DNA of 16,345 bases from CAZQSL01 sp964595945 (GTDB taxonomy: Bacteria; UBP15; UBA6099; JAJRTR01). Positions 1-7,380 of this stretch are shown in pieces. Made by a program: the position numbers and the translations under genes. The stretch is taken from assembly GCA_964595945.1 (NCBI GenBank), contig CAZQSL010000085.1:1-16345 (forward strand), given 5' to 3'. Below the pieces are notes generated by a model. That model ran no database searches. It had not been told where the DNA came from and saw only the letters and a program-made list of their open reading frames with translations. How positions within the stretch are numbered: the stretch's first letter is position 1; each line of letters begins with the position of its first letter.

Positions 1-2442
1 CATCTCTATCGTAATGCGTGGGGAAGTGATGCTGCCTGCGCGCGCCGCATCGGCGAGAGCAATGGCATCCTCATAGTAGCCGCCTTCGCGTTTTTCGGCC
101 ATCCACGTGGCGATGATCGCAGTTTTCAACGGTGCCGATAGCGGATTTTTCGAGGCCCCCGCGGCGATGGCTTCAGCTGCTTTTATCGCATTGGCGGTGT
201 CGCCGGTTGCAAGGGCGGCTTCTGCCGCGACCAGCGGTTGTGACAGTCTGGCAACTGTCTGCCTGCTGTATATCATGCCGCCGATGCCGATCACGACACA
301 AGCGGCGATCGCGCTACCCATGACTTTGGGTGACACTTTTGGCATGCCGGGCTGTTTTTTCTGAGGCTTGACCGTGGCGGGAGGAGCATCGTTAGCTACG
401 GGTGCGGGATCAGGCGCCACGATCGCTTCGGCGTATGGGTCCTGAAAAATGTCTTTTTCGGGTTCGGGCGCCGGAGCCGCTTCGACCTTTGGGGCTGGGG
501 CTGGCTTCACGAAATCATCGGGGTTCTTTTTATCAACCTTTTTATCAGACTTTTTACCGACCGAACCGAATATGGATGACAACAGCCCGCCAAGAGCTGA
601 TTGTTTCCTGGGTTTTCGTGTTGACTCTTCGGGAATATCATCATCGTCATCGGGCCACTTCGACTCTTCGTCGTGAGTTGGTTCCGCTTCGGTGAGTGGG
701 ACGAACTGTGGCCCGTCGGCAGGCTCCTGGACTTGCGAAGGAGTGCCCACTGCGGGATCATTTCCGGAGGAATCGTGAACGATCAGGGCTTCGGCGTGCG
801 CGATAAGATCATTGTCGATAGGTATCTCGGCGGGGATTTCCGATGCGTCGATGTCATTGTAGATCGACGTAAGCCTGTCATCTGCCGGAGAAGGTTCGGG
901 GACTGGCGATGAATCAGGCAATTCGATTGAAGAATCAGGCAGGCTGCCCAGAATGTCATCAACGGAAAAGTCCCCGTCAGCCGGTACTGGGAGTGTCGCT
1001 GGGTCCGGAGTCGATTCTGCGGCTGGGGCCGGGGAGTCGAGAGTGCTGAATTGTGCAAGGATGTCATCGAGCGAATCCTCCGGGTGATCTGGAGCAGTCC
1101 GTGATTCGGGTGGCGCAGGAGTAGTCTCCGGCACACCCTCTGGCGCGCCTGTCGCCGATGGTGATGTGTGTTCTGCAAGGAGTCGCTCAATTTCGTCTTC
1201 AAACCCGATTTCCATATCGTCAGCTCCTTCCCCGTATTGTATCGCAGGTGACGCATCGTTGGATGATGGGACAGAGATTCCTTCATCCATCTGTGCGCGA
1301 GCCGCGTCGATGATGTCGTCGATGCCAAGCTGGGACTCGTCGTCACTGCCTGTCTCTGATGGCTGTTCCGTACTGTCGTCAACCGATGGCGAGCGGACAT
1401 CGTCCATGATATTCTGAAACTGATCTTCAGATGAAATGAGAAATCCCGGCGGTATCTCGATGTCATCATCCGACACCTCGGGTGTCGGGGCGACTATCGT
1501 TTTCAGAAGTTCGTCACCTGAAATTTCCAATTCGAGATCAGTAGCTGCTTCTTCGTCAATATATGATGTTGAGTGCGAGCCGGTATCCGGCGCCGGGGCA
1601 AAGTTATCATCAGATTTGTCGAACTCATCGATAGCGTCTGCAAGGAGCAGTTCTTCGCCGCTGCCAACGGCATCGTTTCCGCCGTTTTCGATTGCATCGG
1701 AAGGCACGGTGATTTCATCGGCGAGTGATTCGATCGACGCGACTGGCCCCTCTCCGGCAACGGCTTCGACCGGCTGTGAAGAAATCAGGCCAAACAATTC
1801 ATCCATATCCGCGTCAAGGCCAGTGACATCCACTGGCGCATCGCCGGTGGCAGACTCGGGCACCGCGGCATTATCCTGAAAGGCATCTTTGGCTGACTCT
1901 ATTTCGAGAAAGTCGGCAGGGATAGTATCGTCCTCGAATCCCGCGACAATCGAATCGAGAAGATCGCCATCTGAAGCCGGCTGCTGGATCATTTCCAATA
2001 CTGCCTGATGCTCGACCGGCAGGATGATTTCCGGCTCTTTCGCCGACGGACGGGCCGGCTGCCTGTCGAAAACTGATTCGTCAGGCGCAGGAGCTGACGA
2101 ACGATATGCGGGGCGGGCAGTTGCTTTAGACTGTTTTTCGATCAGATCTGCCACGCCATTGTATGCGGGAGACGTATAGCCATCGACGTCGAATGTTGCC
2201 ACAAGCGGACGCCGCAACGCCTCGATGATTTCGAGCTGCACCCTGATGTTGAGAAAAAGGCTGTCGAAAGAGTCCTTGATGACAGCATCCACAGGCTCGT
2301 CACTCATGAAATACTCTCTCGGATACAGCCCGAGCGCTTCCCTGAAAAGAGTCTCCGCTTCGTCGATTCTGCTCTTTTCCACAAATGCCTTGGCCCTGTT
2401 GAACGCTTGCAGGCTTCGGATATATCGTTCGGCAAGATCCAT
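1..2442 (-). CDS. TPR-like / long acidic linker / single-TM protein, C-terminus cut by left edge
   Basis: The minus-strand frame from ATG 2442 stays open to base 1 (814 codons, no stop); I checked it codon by codon. Residues 1-50 form an amphipathic helical pair resembling a TPR unit (AETLFREALGLYP at about residues 29-41). Residues about 110-620 are rich in Asp, Glu, Ser, Pro and Ala and look disordered, but contain recurring short amphipathic motifs such as SLDDILAQF (457) and SVDDILGSL (493). A Lys-rich patch (about 622-640) is followed by Pro/Ala-rich sequence, then one predicted membrane helix at about 707-726 (VMGSAIAACVVIGIGGMIYS). After it come Ala-rich helices, again TPR-like, running off the window. 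The lysine patch before the helix suggests the linker is cytoplasmic. I do not recognise the family; a membrane-anchored scaffold is an inference. A GGGGGA about 12 bases upstream of ATG 2442 is a weak ribosome site. Confidence 0.85.
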   Translation of the reverse strand, partial: MDLAERYIRSLQAFNRAKAFVEKSRIDEAETLFREALGLYPREYFMSDEPVDAVIKDSFDSLFLNIRVQLEIIEALRRPLVATFDVDGYTSPAYNGVADLIEKQSKATARPAYRSSAPAPDESVFDRQPARPSAKEPEIILPVEHQAVLEMIQQPASDGDLLDSIVAGFEDDTIPADFLEIESAKDAFQDNAAVPESATGDAPVDVTGLDADMDELFGLISSQPVEAVAGEGPVASIESLADEITVPSDAIENGGNDAVGSGEELLLADAIDEFDKSDDNFAPAPDTGSHSTSYIDEEAATDLELEISGDELLKTIVAPTPEVSDDDIEIPPGFLISSEDQFQNIMDDVRSPSVDDSTEQPSETGSDDESQLGIDDIIDAARAQMDEGISVPSSNDASPAIQYGEGADDMEIGFEDEIERLLAEHTSPSATGAPEGVPETTPAPPESRTAPDHPEDSLDDILAQFSTLDSPAPAAESTPDPATLPVPADGDFSVDDILGSLPDSSIELPDSSPVPEPSPADDRLTSIYNDIDASEIPAEIPIDNDLIAHAEALIVHDSSGNDPAVGTPSQVQEPADGPQFVPLTEAEPTHDEESKWPDDDDDIPEESTRKPRKQSALGGLLSSIFGSVGKKSDKKVDKKNPDDFVKPAPAPKVEAAPAPEPEKDIFQDPYAEAIVAPDPAPVANDAPPATVKPQKKQPGMPKVSPKVMGSAIAACVVIGIGGMIYSRQTVARLSQPLVAAEAALATGDTANAIKAAEAIAAGASKNPLSAPLKTAIIATWMAEKREGGYYEDAIALADAARAGSITSPRITIEM

Positions 2443-2566
2443 GATAAACAGTCGTCCCCCCGGCAGCGGGGCCTCCCGGATTTGTCCGCTGGTATTACAG
2501 CGTATACGAAAATACGTCGATCAAACACGCAGTAAATCAAAGGATATAATAACACATACTCATTTC

Positions 2567-2596
2567 ATTATAAATACAGCGGTAACAATATGATAA
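2567..2596 (-). promoter_or_regulatory. Candidate promoter for the TPR/acidic-linker gene
   Basis: In the AT-rich gap between iolB and the next gene, the minus strand carries TATAAT (2572-2567) and, 18 bases upstream, TTATCA (2596-2591). The -10 is perfect for a housekeeping sigma factor; the -35 is poor. It would give a leader of roughly 120 bases before ATG 2442. The rest of the 2443-2675 gap shows no gene and no convincing terminator for iolB. Confidence 0.3.
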
Positions 2597-2675
2597 TTTG
2601 CCCTCTGACAACTACTACGTTCGCAAAAAACACGCTTGCAGAGACGATGGCACTGGAATGCAATTACAACCGCTC

Positions 2676-3476
2676 TCAGGCATCCTTGAGCCAGGCATGC
2701 TGCGGGTCATCATAAGCAATGATCCTTCGCTCACGCCCCGCCAGTATCCACAGGTAATAGCCCCTGTAGCCAGCCGCCGACGCGACCGGATGATAGCCCT
2801 GGGTGATGATTACCGTATCATGGTTTTCCACGGCATATATCTCGTCAAGCGAACGATCGTCAGTATAGAGCCTGATTGCCTGCCAGCCCTGAGGCGGGTC
2901 ACTGCGGAAGTAATATATTTCCTCGTGATCGGTTTCGACCGGCGGATTGTCATTGTCATGGCGGTGCGGAGGCGAACTCGACCAGTTGCCGGCAGGCGAA
3001 AAAGTCTCGCCAACAAGCATCGTGCGGGCCGGCACGCGGGCATCGACGATGTCATGCACATAACGCGTCCAGTTGTCCCTGCCGCGCTCGAAGACATTGA
3101 CATCTTCAGGACTGATCAGCACAGGATCACCCTTAGCATCCGAGCGTGATTTGAGCAGTGCCGCCTCAAACGGAGCATCCGACGCCACAGCCTTCACGGA
3201 AAAATGCACTCCAGGCGGAATGAAAACTGCCGTCGCAGGCCCGTCGAACACATTGCGCCGCTTCCCGATATTCTCAAAACGCAAGCCGCCTGCCTCGACA
3301 TCACAATGACCACCAAGGATCACCATACAGATTTCGCTTTCGCAATTCGTTTCGGAATACTCACCGCCATCATCGAGCAGCAGCAGATCAAAATCGACAT
3401 ATTTCAGGCCGCCGTCTCCGCATTTCACCACCGGCACATGGCCTTTTGCTCCAGCGTATTTGACAAGATTACTCAT
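2676..3476 (-). CDS. iolB: 5-deoxy-glucuronate isomerase (IolB/KduI cupin family)
   Basis: Predicted to convert 5-deoxy-D-glucuronate to 2-deoxy-5-keto-D-gluconate in cytosolic myo-inositol catabolism. The 266-residue product matches IolB in length (about 270) and signatures: VGETFSPAGNWSSSPPHRHD (155-174), EEIYYFRSDPPQGW (185-198), YTDDRSLDE (204-212), GYHPV (227-231) and a YYLWILAG stretch (240-247) followed by DDP-HAW. H171, H173, E186 (or its neighbour) and H229 are the expected cupin metal ligands (three His and a Glu in KduI/IolB). I chose ATG 3476 over a GTG at 3488 because GGGGAG sits 11 bases before the ATG but directly abuts the GTG. It follows the FG-GAP gene by 20 bases, so the two are probably cotranscribed. 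No other iol gene is visible, so the true substrate may differ. Confidence 0.93.
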   Translation of the reverse strand: MSNLVKYAGAKGHVPVVKCGDGGLKYVDFDLLLLDDGGEYSETNCESEICMVILGGHCDVEAGGLRFENIGKRRNVFDGPATAVFIPPGVHFSVKAVASDAPFEAALLKSRSDAKGDPVLISPEDVNVFERGRDNWTRYVHDIVDARVPARTMLVGETFSPAGNWSSSPPHRHDNDNPPVETDHEEIYYFRSDPPQGWQAIRLYTDDRSLDEIYAVENHDTVIITQGYHPVASAAGYRGYYLWILAGRERRIIAYDDPQHAWLKDA

Positions 3477-3496
3477 ATCGTGATGCACTCCCCGGT

Positions 3497-5260
3497 TTAT
3501 TTGAACACACCGCCGGTAATGATAACATCGTGCGTACCTGCCGTGTCAATAGAAAGCGGTTCCGTACTCTTGCTGACAGGGGCGAATTTTCTGCGTGAAT
3601 ACTTACGCACCCACAACTGCCCCGGATTTCCGCCTGACGTAATGATGATTTCATCGGCCCTGTCACCATCAATATCATGAGTGAAAACAGCCATTATCCC
3701 GGCAAGGCCATCCGGTATCGCCACGGTCGCGAACGGGTCTTCTATCTCTATCACCTTGTCGAAAACCCCGGCGACAATGATCTGCGAGGGATTAACAGAC
3801 GGCATTATCACGAGCTCGTCGCTCGCGTCCAGATCGAAATCAGCGGCGGCAATACTGTAACCCGACGAATTATTCTTCACCGCTCCACTCATGAGTTGGC
3901 CGATCTTGACCGGACGGCGCAGGTCATTTTTGTACGAAGGCATTGCCATGATAACAATACCCTGGTCCGAATCATGGGCGGCAATCGCGAGATCGTCGAC
4001 GCCATTTCCGTCGAAATCGCCCGAGGCAAGCGATATATCGTTGGAATCCATCAGCCCGGAATATGTGAACAATGGCTCCCTGGTGACTATTTTTCCGTTG
4101 TGCGTGTCATACACGGACACATCGGAGCCATGTGCTATGGCAAGTTCGCGCGCGCCATCCCCGTCGAAATCACCCGCAGCGACCGCCGAAACGGCATTGT
4201 TGAAGGCAATCGTCGCTTCGGGTTGCGCCGAGACAGGCAAATACTGCCCTGTCTTGAAAACACTCATCGTGCCAGATACCGCGCCGAAAGCGACGACAAG
4301 CTCATCGACTCCGTCATCGTCGAAATCTGCCGCCGTAAGCGAAGTGATATCACTGACCGTCTCCGAAAGCATTCCGGAAGATTTCGCGGGAAAAGGAAAA
4401 GCTGTTTCCTCGTCGTCACAGATAAATGAATACAGAGCGGCATCGGAATCTGCGGCAGCAGCAATCAACGCCTGCCCTATGTCTGCGCATTCGACAATGA
4501 CTTCCGGTATGTCGGTGCGGCGCGTGGACTGTTTTTCTGCCTCCTCGACACTCGCGGCTTTTCCGGTCAGTACCGCGCTGACCGCCTCCGAGGTGAAATC
4601 ATTGGCAAAGTCATTGAAAATACCGAGTATCACGCGGCCTGGCTCCGAACGTGCGAATGACCTGTCACTGCCGGACAGTCCGGATGCCGCCTTGAGCAGC
4701 TTGCGATAACGCGGAAACTCAACAAGGTCTTTTGATGTGCGCTCGTAGTTTTTGACAAAAGCATACTCGCCAGTGTGCGTATCATAGACCGCAAGCGCGG
4801 CCTTGACCGACACGTCGATGTCGGGGTAAGACTTGCCGGCCCCCTTGATAGTTATGTCGGTGATGCCACCGATGATGTAGTAGTCGACACTGGTCGAATC
4901 AGTCGCCCGGCTCAGCACGCTTTTGTCAAACATGTCAGGAGCGAGCGGCGACTCGGAATAATATCTGAATGCCGCAGCGCGCCTGCCCGCCGAAATGTCA
5001 CTCTCGGGAATCACACCGATGATTTCACCCGTGAGTGTTTCGAGCGACACCGCAAACAGACTGGTCGAAGCCTGTTCGAGCCCAAGCCTTTCAGCCGAAA
5101 AAACATCGTCCCCGACTGGCTCCACAAATGGCTCCAGCGTCCCGATCGGGAGCCGCTTGGCAAGATAAAAACCGTATACGCCATAGGGCTCCGCCTGCAC
5201 CTGCATGAAAGATACGGCAACTATGCACATAAGGGTCGCGCACATGATCAGTCGTTTCAC
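3497..5260 (-). CDS. Exported FG-GAP/VCBS-type repeat protein
   Basis: A 587-residue protein with a clear signal peptide (MKRLIM, hydrophobic core, likely cleavage VQA/EP at 23/24). The C-terminal half has five FG-GAP-like calcium-loop repeats: DFDDDGVDE (312), DFDGDGARE (364), DFDGNGVDD (415), DFDLDASDE (474) and DIDGDRADE (529), each followed by a short hydrophobic strand. This spacing suggests a beta-propeller-like domain. The N-terminal half (about 25-235) contains a strand pattern around YYIIGGITDI and AALAVYDTHTGEY that resembles CsgG/TolB-N-type lipoprotein domains; this is only an impression. Start is GTG 5260 with GGAGG six bases upstream. A surface or periplasmic binding role is likely, with unknown ligand. 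The gene is followed closely by iolB. Confidence 0.88.
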   Translation of the reverse strand: MKRLIMCATLMCIVAVSFMQVQAEPYGVYGFYLAKRLPIGTLEPFVEPVGDDVFSAERLGLEQASTSLFAVSLETLTGEIIGVIPESDISAGRRAAAFRYYSESPLAPDMFDKSVLSRATDSTSVDYYIIGGITDITIKGAGKSYPDIDVSVKAALAVYDTHTGEYAFVKNYERTSKDLVEFPRYRKLLKAASGLSGSDRSFARSEPGRVILGIFNDFANDFTSEAVSAVLTGKAASVEEAEKQSTRRTDIPEVIVECADIGQALIAAAADSDAALYSFICDDEETAFPFPAKSSGMLSETVSDITSLTAADFDDDGVDELVVAFGAVSGTMSVFKTGQYLPVSAQPEATIAFNNAVSAVAAGDFDGDGARELAIAHGSDVSVYDTHNGKIVTREPLFTYSGLMDSNDISLASGDFDGNGVDDLAIAAHDSDQGIVIMAMPSYKNDLRRPVKIGQLMSGAVKNNSSGYSIAAADFDLDASDELVIMPSVNPSQIIVAGVFDKVIEIEDPFATVAIPDGLAGIMAVFTHDIDGDRADEIIITSGGNPGQLWVRKYSRRKFAPVSKSTEPLSIDTAGTHDVIITGGVFK

Positions 5261-5311
5261 AATAAGCCTCCATAAGATTCCGGCACCTGCCTTGATAATA
5301 TGCCAGTCTCT

Positions 5312-5340
5312 TTAAAACTTACATGCCCACACAATATAAT
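5312..5340 (+). promoter_or_regulatory. Candidate promoter of the HIT-family gene
   Basis: In the 138-base gap between the divergent FG-GAP and HIT genes, the plus strand has TTAAAA (5312-5317), a 17-base spacer and a perfect TATAAT (5335-5340). This fits a housekeeping sigma promoter and gives a leader of about 50 bases before ATG 5399. Confidence 0.45.
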
Positions 5341-5398
5341 CATATCAGACAGACGAGCCGCCAATAAGGTTTGTCAAACGAAAAATCCGGAGGTCTCA

Positions 5399-5830
5399 AT
5401 GCCATCCAAAGACGACTGCATCTTCTGCAAGATAATCAGCGGTGCGATCCCCGCCAGAATAATCGCCGAAAACGACCACTGCATCGCCATCCTCGACGCT
5501 TTCCCTGCGGCAAAAGGACACACCCTCGTTCTCACCAGAGAACATCGTGAAAGTCTCCACGATATCACTCCTACCGAACTCGCCGCCGCCGCCATGCTCG
5601 TCCGCAAAGCCGCCGCCGGATTCGAGTGTGCTCTCGGCACCAGCGCACTCAACGTGGTCAACAACTGCGGGGCCACAGCTGGCCAGTCAGTCCAGCACTT
5701 CCACTTTCATCTGCTCCCACGCCATCCCGGTGACGGACTGACTCTCCCCCTCGAACACAAGGTCACACTTTCTCCAGAAGAATCGGAAGCCACCTGCGTC
5801 GCACTCCGGGATGCCATCGCCAGGACATGA
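5399..5830 (+). CDS. HIT-family nucleotide-binding protein (histidine triad hydrolase/transferase)
   Basis: A 143-residue cytosolic protein of typical HINT size. It has the CxxC zinc motif near the N-terminus (C7, C10; DCIFCKI), H49 as likely third zinc ligand, and the histidine triad H100-x-H102-x-H104 in QHFHFHLLPR (H102 is the expected nucleophile). The preceding NNCGATAGQSV segment is also characteristic. Family members hydrolyse or transfer from nucleoside phosphoramidates or dinucleotides; the exact substrate cannot be read here. The start at ATG 5399 is set by GGAGG five bases upstream and by the usual family N-terminus; the frame is open 33 codons further upstream, but that part looks non-coding and overlaps the candidate promoter. 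It is the only plus-strand gene and converges on the membrane protein gene. Confidence 0.95.
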   Translation: MPSKDDCIFCKIISGAIPARIIAENDHCIAILDAFPAAKGHTLVLTREHRESLHDITPTELAAAAMLVRKAAAGFECALGTSALNVVNNCGATAGQSVQHFHFHLLPRHPGDGLTLPLEHKVTLSPEESEATCVALRDAIART

Positions 5831-5872
5831 CACACACCAAACCTGTCATCACAGCAAACGGCTCCCATATCT

Positions 5873-6511
5873 TCAAATCCACTTCAGGATGCCGGCAAAA
5901 ACAACGAGACAGACTATGTTGAATCCATAAATGGCGCCGACCGTGATGACCTTCTGCCGGATGGTCTTCATGTCATGCACCCAAAACGACACAACGTAAA
6001 ACGGCATATAGCCGATTATGAACACGAGCCACGGGTTGGCGATACTCCACCACTTGTACTCCCAAGTAAGCGCGTTGGCAGCGTTGAGCCACATTTCGAC
6101 AGCTACGCAGAAGACCGATCCCGCAGCGGCGATAAACAGCCGGTTGGGGATGCCGAGCACTTTCAGGCTGCGGTCGGCAGGCAGAGTCTTCGACATTGCA
6201 ATGCCGGCTATCGAGAACATGAAGCAGATTTCGATGTTGAGGCCGATGAGTAAGAGAAACGCAGTCTTGCCAGGTGCGCCCCACACGGGCGCGTAGTTGG
6301 TAAAGTGAAACACGAGAGCGTTCCAGATTTCGTTGAACCAGTCCATGCCCCAGAATGCGAGGCCGGCAAATACGACGTCCCAATTCCTGCGTTCGATTTC
6401 AACGGAATAGACATAAACTACGAGTGCGAGTATGGGGATAATGTACCATTCGAAATTGGCGGTGTTGCGAAGGTGGGAAAGCGCTTGAAGGGAATACTCG
6501 GTCGGATTCAT
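5873..6511 (-). CDS. Six-helix integral membrane protein, unknown function
   Basis: A 212-residue protein with about six hydrophobic segments (roughly 22-37, 45-66, 82-105, 123-142, 157-177, 187-208). It is strongly aromatic, with W/Y/F clustered near segment ends, notably GMDWFNEIWNALVFHF (55-70) and the following NYAPVWGAPGK. Charged or polar residues buried in helices (D57, E61, E94, E139) could be functional. Start ATG 6511 is fixed by GGAGG four bases upstream; the frame is open 22 codons further, but without a ribosome site. It lies downstream of the STAS gene, separated by 364 bases, so it probably has its own promoter. I do not recognise the family; a transporter or lipid-modifying role would be guesswork. 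Confidence 0.85.
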   Translation of the reverse strand: MNPTEYSLQALSHLRNTANFEWYIIPILALVVYVYSVEIERRNWDVVFAGLAFWGMDWFNEIWNALVFHFTNYAPVWGAPGKTAFLLLIGLNIEICFMFSIAGIAMSKTLPADRSLKVLGIPNRLFIAAAGSVFCVAVEMWLNAANALTWEYKWWSIANPWLVFIIGYMPFYVVSFWVHDMKTIRQKVITVGAIYGFNIVCLVVFAGILKWI

Positions 6512-6875
6512 CGTTCCTCCAGATCGGACAGAGTCGCTGCCGTGCAGCATTGGTGTCAGCCACATATAAGATAACATAGTGGAAGGACAATTGTTAATCG
6601 AAATTTGTATTATCCCAATTCAGCAATAGAATTCGGGGTAGCAGTCGCAAGAAGGGATAAACCACAAGGCGAAAGTAGCATTCTTGCAGTGAGCGGTATT
6701 CGGTACACACGAACAAAACAATGCTCCGGCAACACTGCAGTTTGCCCTTATCGCGACTGCCAAACGCGTCAACCTCTATTTCCTAATTTGCCGTATTGAG
6801 GAATAATGAAAAACAATCGGGTTTCCGGCATTCACGTCGTAGCATATCTCATGGAAGAAATACCAGATGAGTAAT
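6512..6875. other. Intergenic region of 364 bases between STAS and membrane protein genes
   Basis: No open frame here has a credible ribosome site together with protein-like composition. The plus-strand frame 6605-6799 (64 codons) shows no recognisable features. The region is more AT-rich than its surroundings near 6560-6630 and holds the possible structured RNA described separately. I find no confident promoter for the downstream membrane gene; candidate -10 elements near 6570 lack good -35 partners. Confidence 0.6.
6641..6760. ncRNA. Possible structured RNA: nested long-range inverted repeats
   Basis: GCAGTCGC (6641-6648) is perfectly complementary to GCGACTGC (6753-6760). After a small internal loop the pairing continues with AAGGG (6652-6656) against CCCTT (6745-6749). 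Inside lies a second perfect pair, TGCAGTG (6685-6691) with CACTGCA (6733-6739), extended by GC-GG/CC-GGC pairing around one bulge. Together they draw an extended rod-like hairpin of about 120 bases. On the minus strand it would lie about 130 bases upstream of the membrane protein start, as a leader element; on either strand it could be a free RNA. It does not show the conserved sequences of RNase P, SRP, tmRNA or a cobalamin riboswitch. Confidence 0.3.
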
Positions 6876-7202
6876 TCATTCGATTGCTTTGGCGAGCGAG
6901 TCGACGATTTTCATGCGGCTGTCGATATTGATCAGCTTGATCATCTTGAGCACATTGGGCTGCACTCCGGTGAGTACGAGAGTTGCCCCGATGTGATCGG
7001 TGGATTTCCACGCGCGCGTAAGAGCGCCAAGCCCCATGCTGTCGATGTGTGTCAGTTTTTCCATGTTAATTACGACGCGGCCAGCTTTTTCGCCGACTGC
7101 CCGCGCAATATGTTTGTCGAATTCCAGATATGAACTATAGTTGAGCTCGCCGTCGAGTTCGATGATGAAAGCAGTGCCTGAAAGTCTTGTGTCGATGTAC
7201 AT
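6876..7202 (-). CDS. STAS-domain protein, anti-sigma factor antagonist-like
   Basis: The 108-residue product is a single STAS domain: N-terminal strands (TAFIIELDGELNY, 10-22), then INMEKLTHIDSMGLGAL (45-61) with S55 at the position phosphorylated in SpoIIAA/RsbV-type proteins, and a C-terminal helix-strand part (ATLVLTGV, 73-80). Proteins of this family bind and release an anti-sigma kinase when dephosphorylated. The frame is open to a GTG at 7286 with an ATG at 7271, but I chose ATG 7202. GAGG lies five bases upstream, the domain begins there, and an extended -10 at 7290-7298 would place the transcript start at about 7283, making the GTG start unlikely. No RsbW-like kinase or PP2C phosphatase is nearby, so its partner is unknown. 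Confidence 0.85.
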   Translation of the reverse strand: MYIDTRLSGTAFIIELDGELNYSSYLEFDKHIARAVGEKAGRVVINMEKLTHIDSMGLGALTRAWKSTDHIGATLVLTGVQPNVLKMIKLINIDSRMKIVDSLAKAIE

Positions 7203-7289
7203 GGCGTCCTCGTAGCTGCATGCTGCCAACTGGCGTATTTTGCAATCGGAGTCACTCGTATATGTGTTCATGCCCGATGATTGCACCTA

Positions 7290-7298
7290 ATTATATCA
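7290..7298 (-). promoter_or_regulatory. Extended -10 promoter element for the STAS gene
   Basis: The minus strand reads TGATATAAT, a TGn-TATAAT extended -10 box. No good -35 lies 16-18 bases upstream, which is tolerated for extended -10 promoters. It implies a leader of about 80 bases before ATG 7202. Confidence 0.4.
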
Positions 7299-7380
7299 CG
7301 ATTAACAATAGACAGGCTAAAAATGTTTTTGTTGCGGAATTGTCGAAAAATGATAGTTTCCAATCGGGCAGTACAGACAG

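Noticed and set aside
1436..1879. 147-codon open frame on the plus strand
   Set aside because: It lies wholly opposite the large minus-strand acidic-linker gene. Its Ser/Ala-rich product is the reverse reading of Asp/Ser/Glu codons and shows no ribosome site or domain.
2598..3149. 183-codon plus-strand open frame
   Set aside because: It is antisense to iolB, whose product is clearly recognisable; the plus-strand product has no recognisable motifs.
3677..4709. Two long plus-strand open frames (250 and 272 codons)
   Set aside because: Both are shadows of the FG-GAP gene on the minus strand, produced by its Asp/Gly-rich codons.
5339..5377. TTGACA (5377-5372) and TATGAT (5344-5339) on the minus strand as a promoter for the FG-GAP gene
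   Set aside because: The spacing is 27 bases, far beyond the 16-18 needed for a sigma-70 type promoter.
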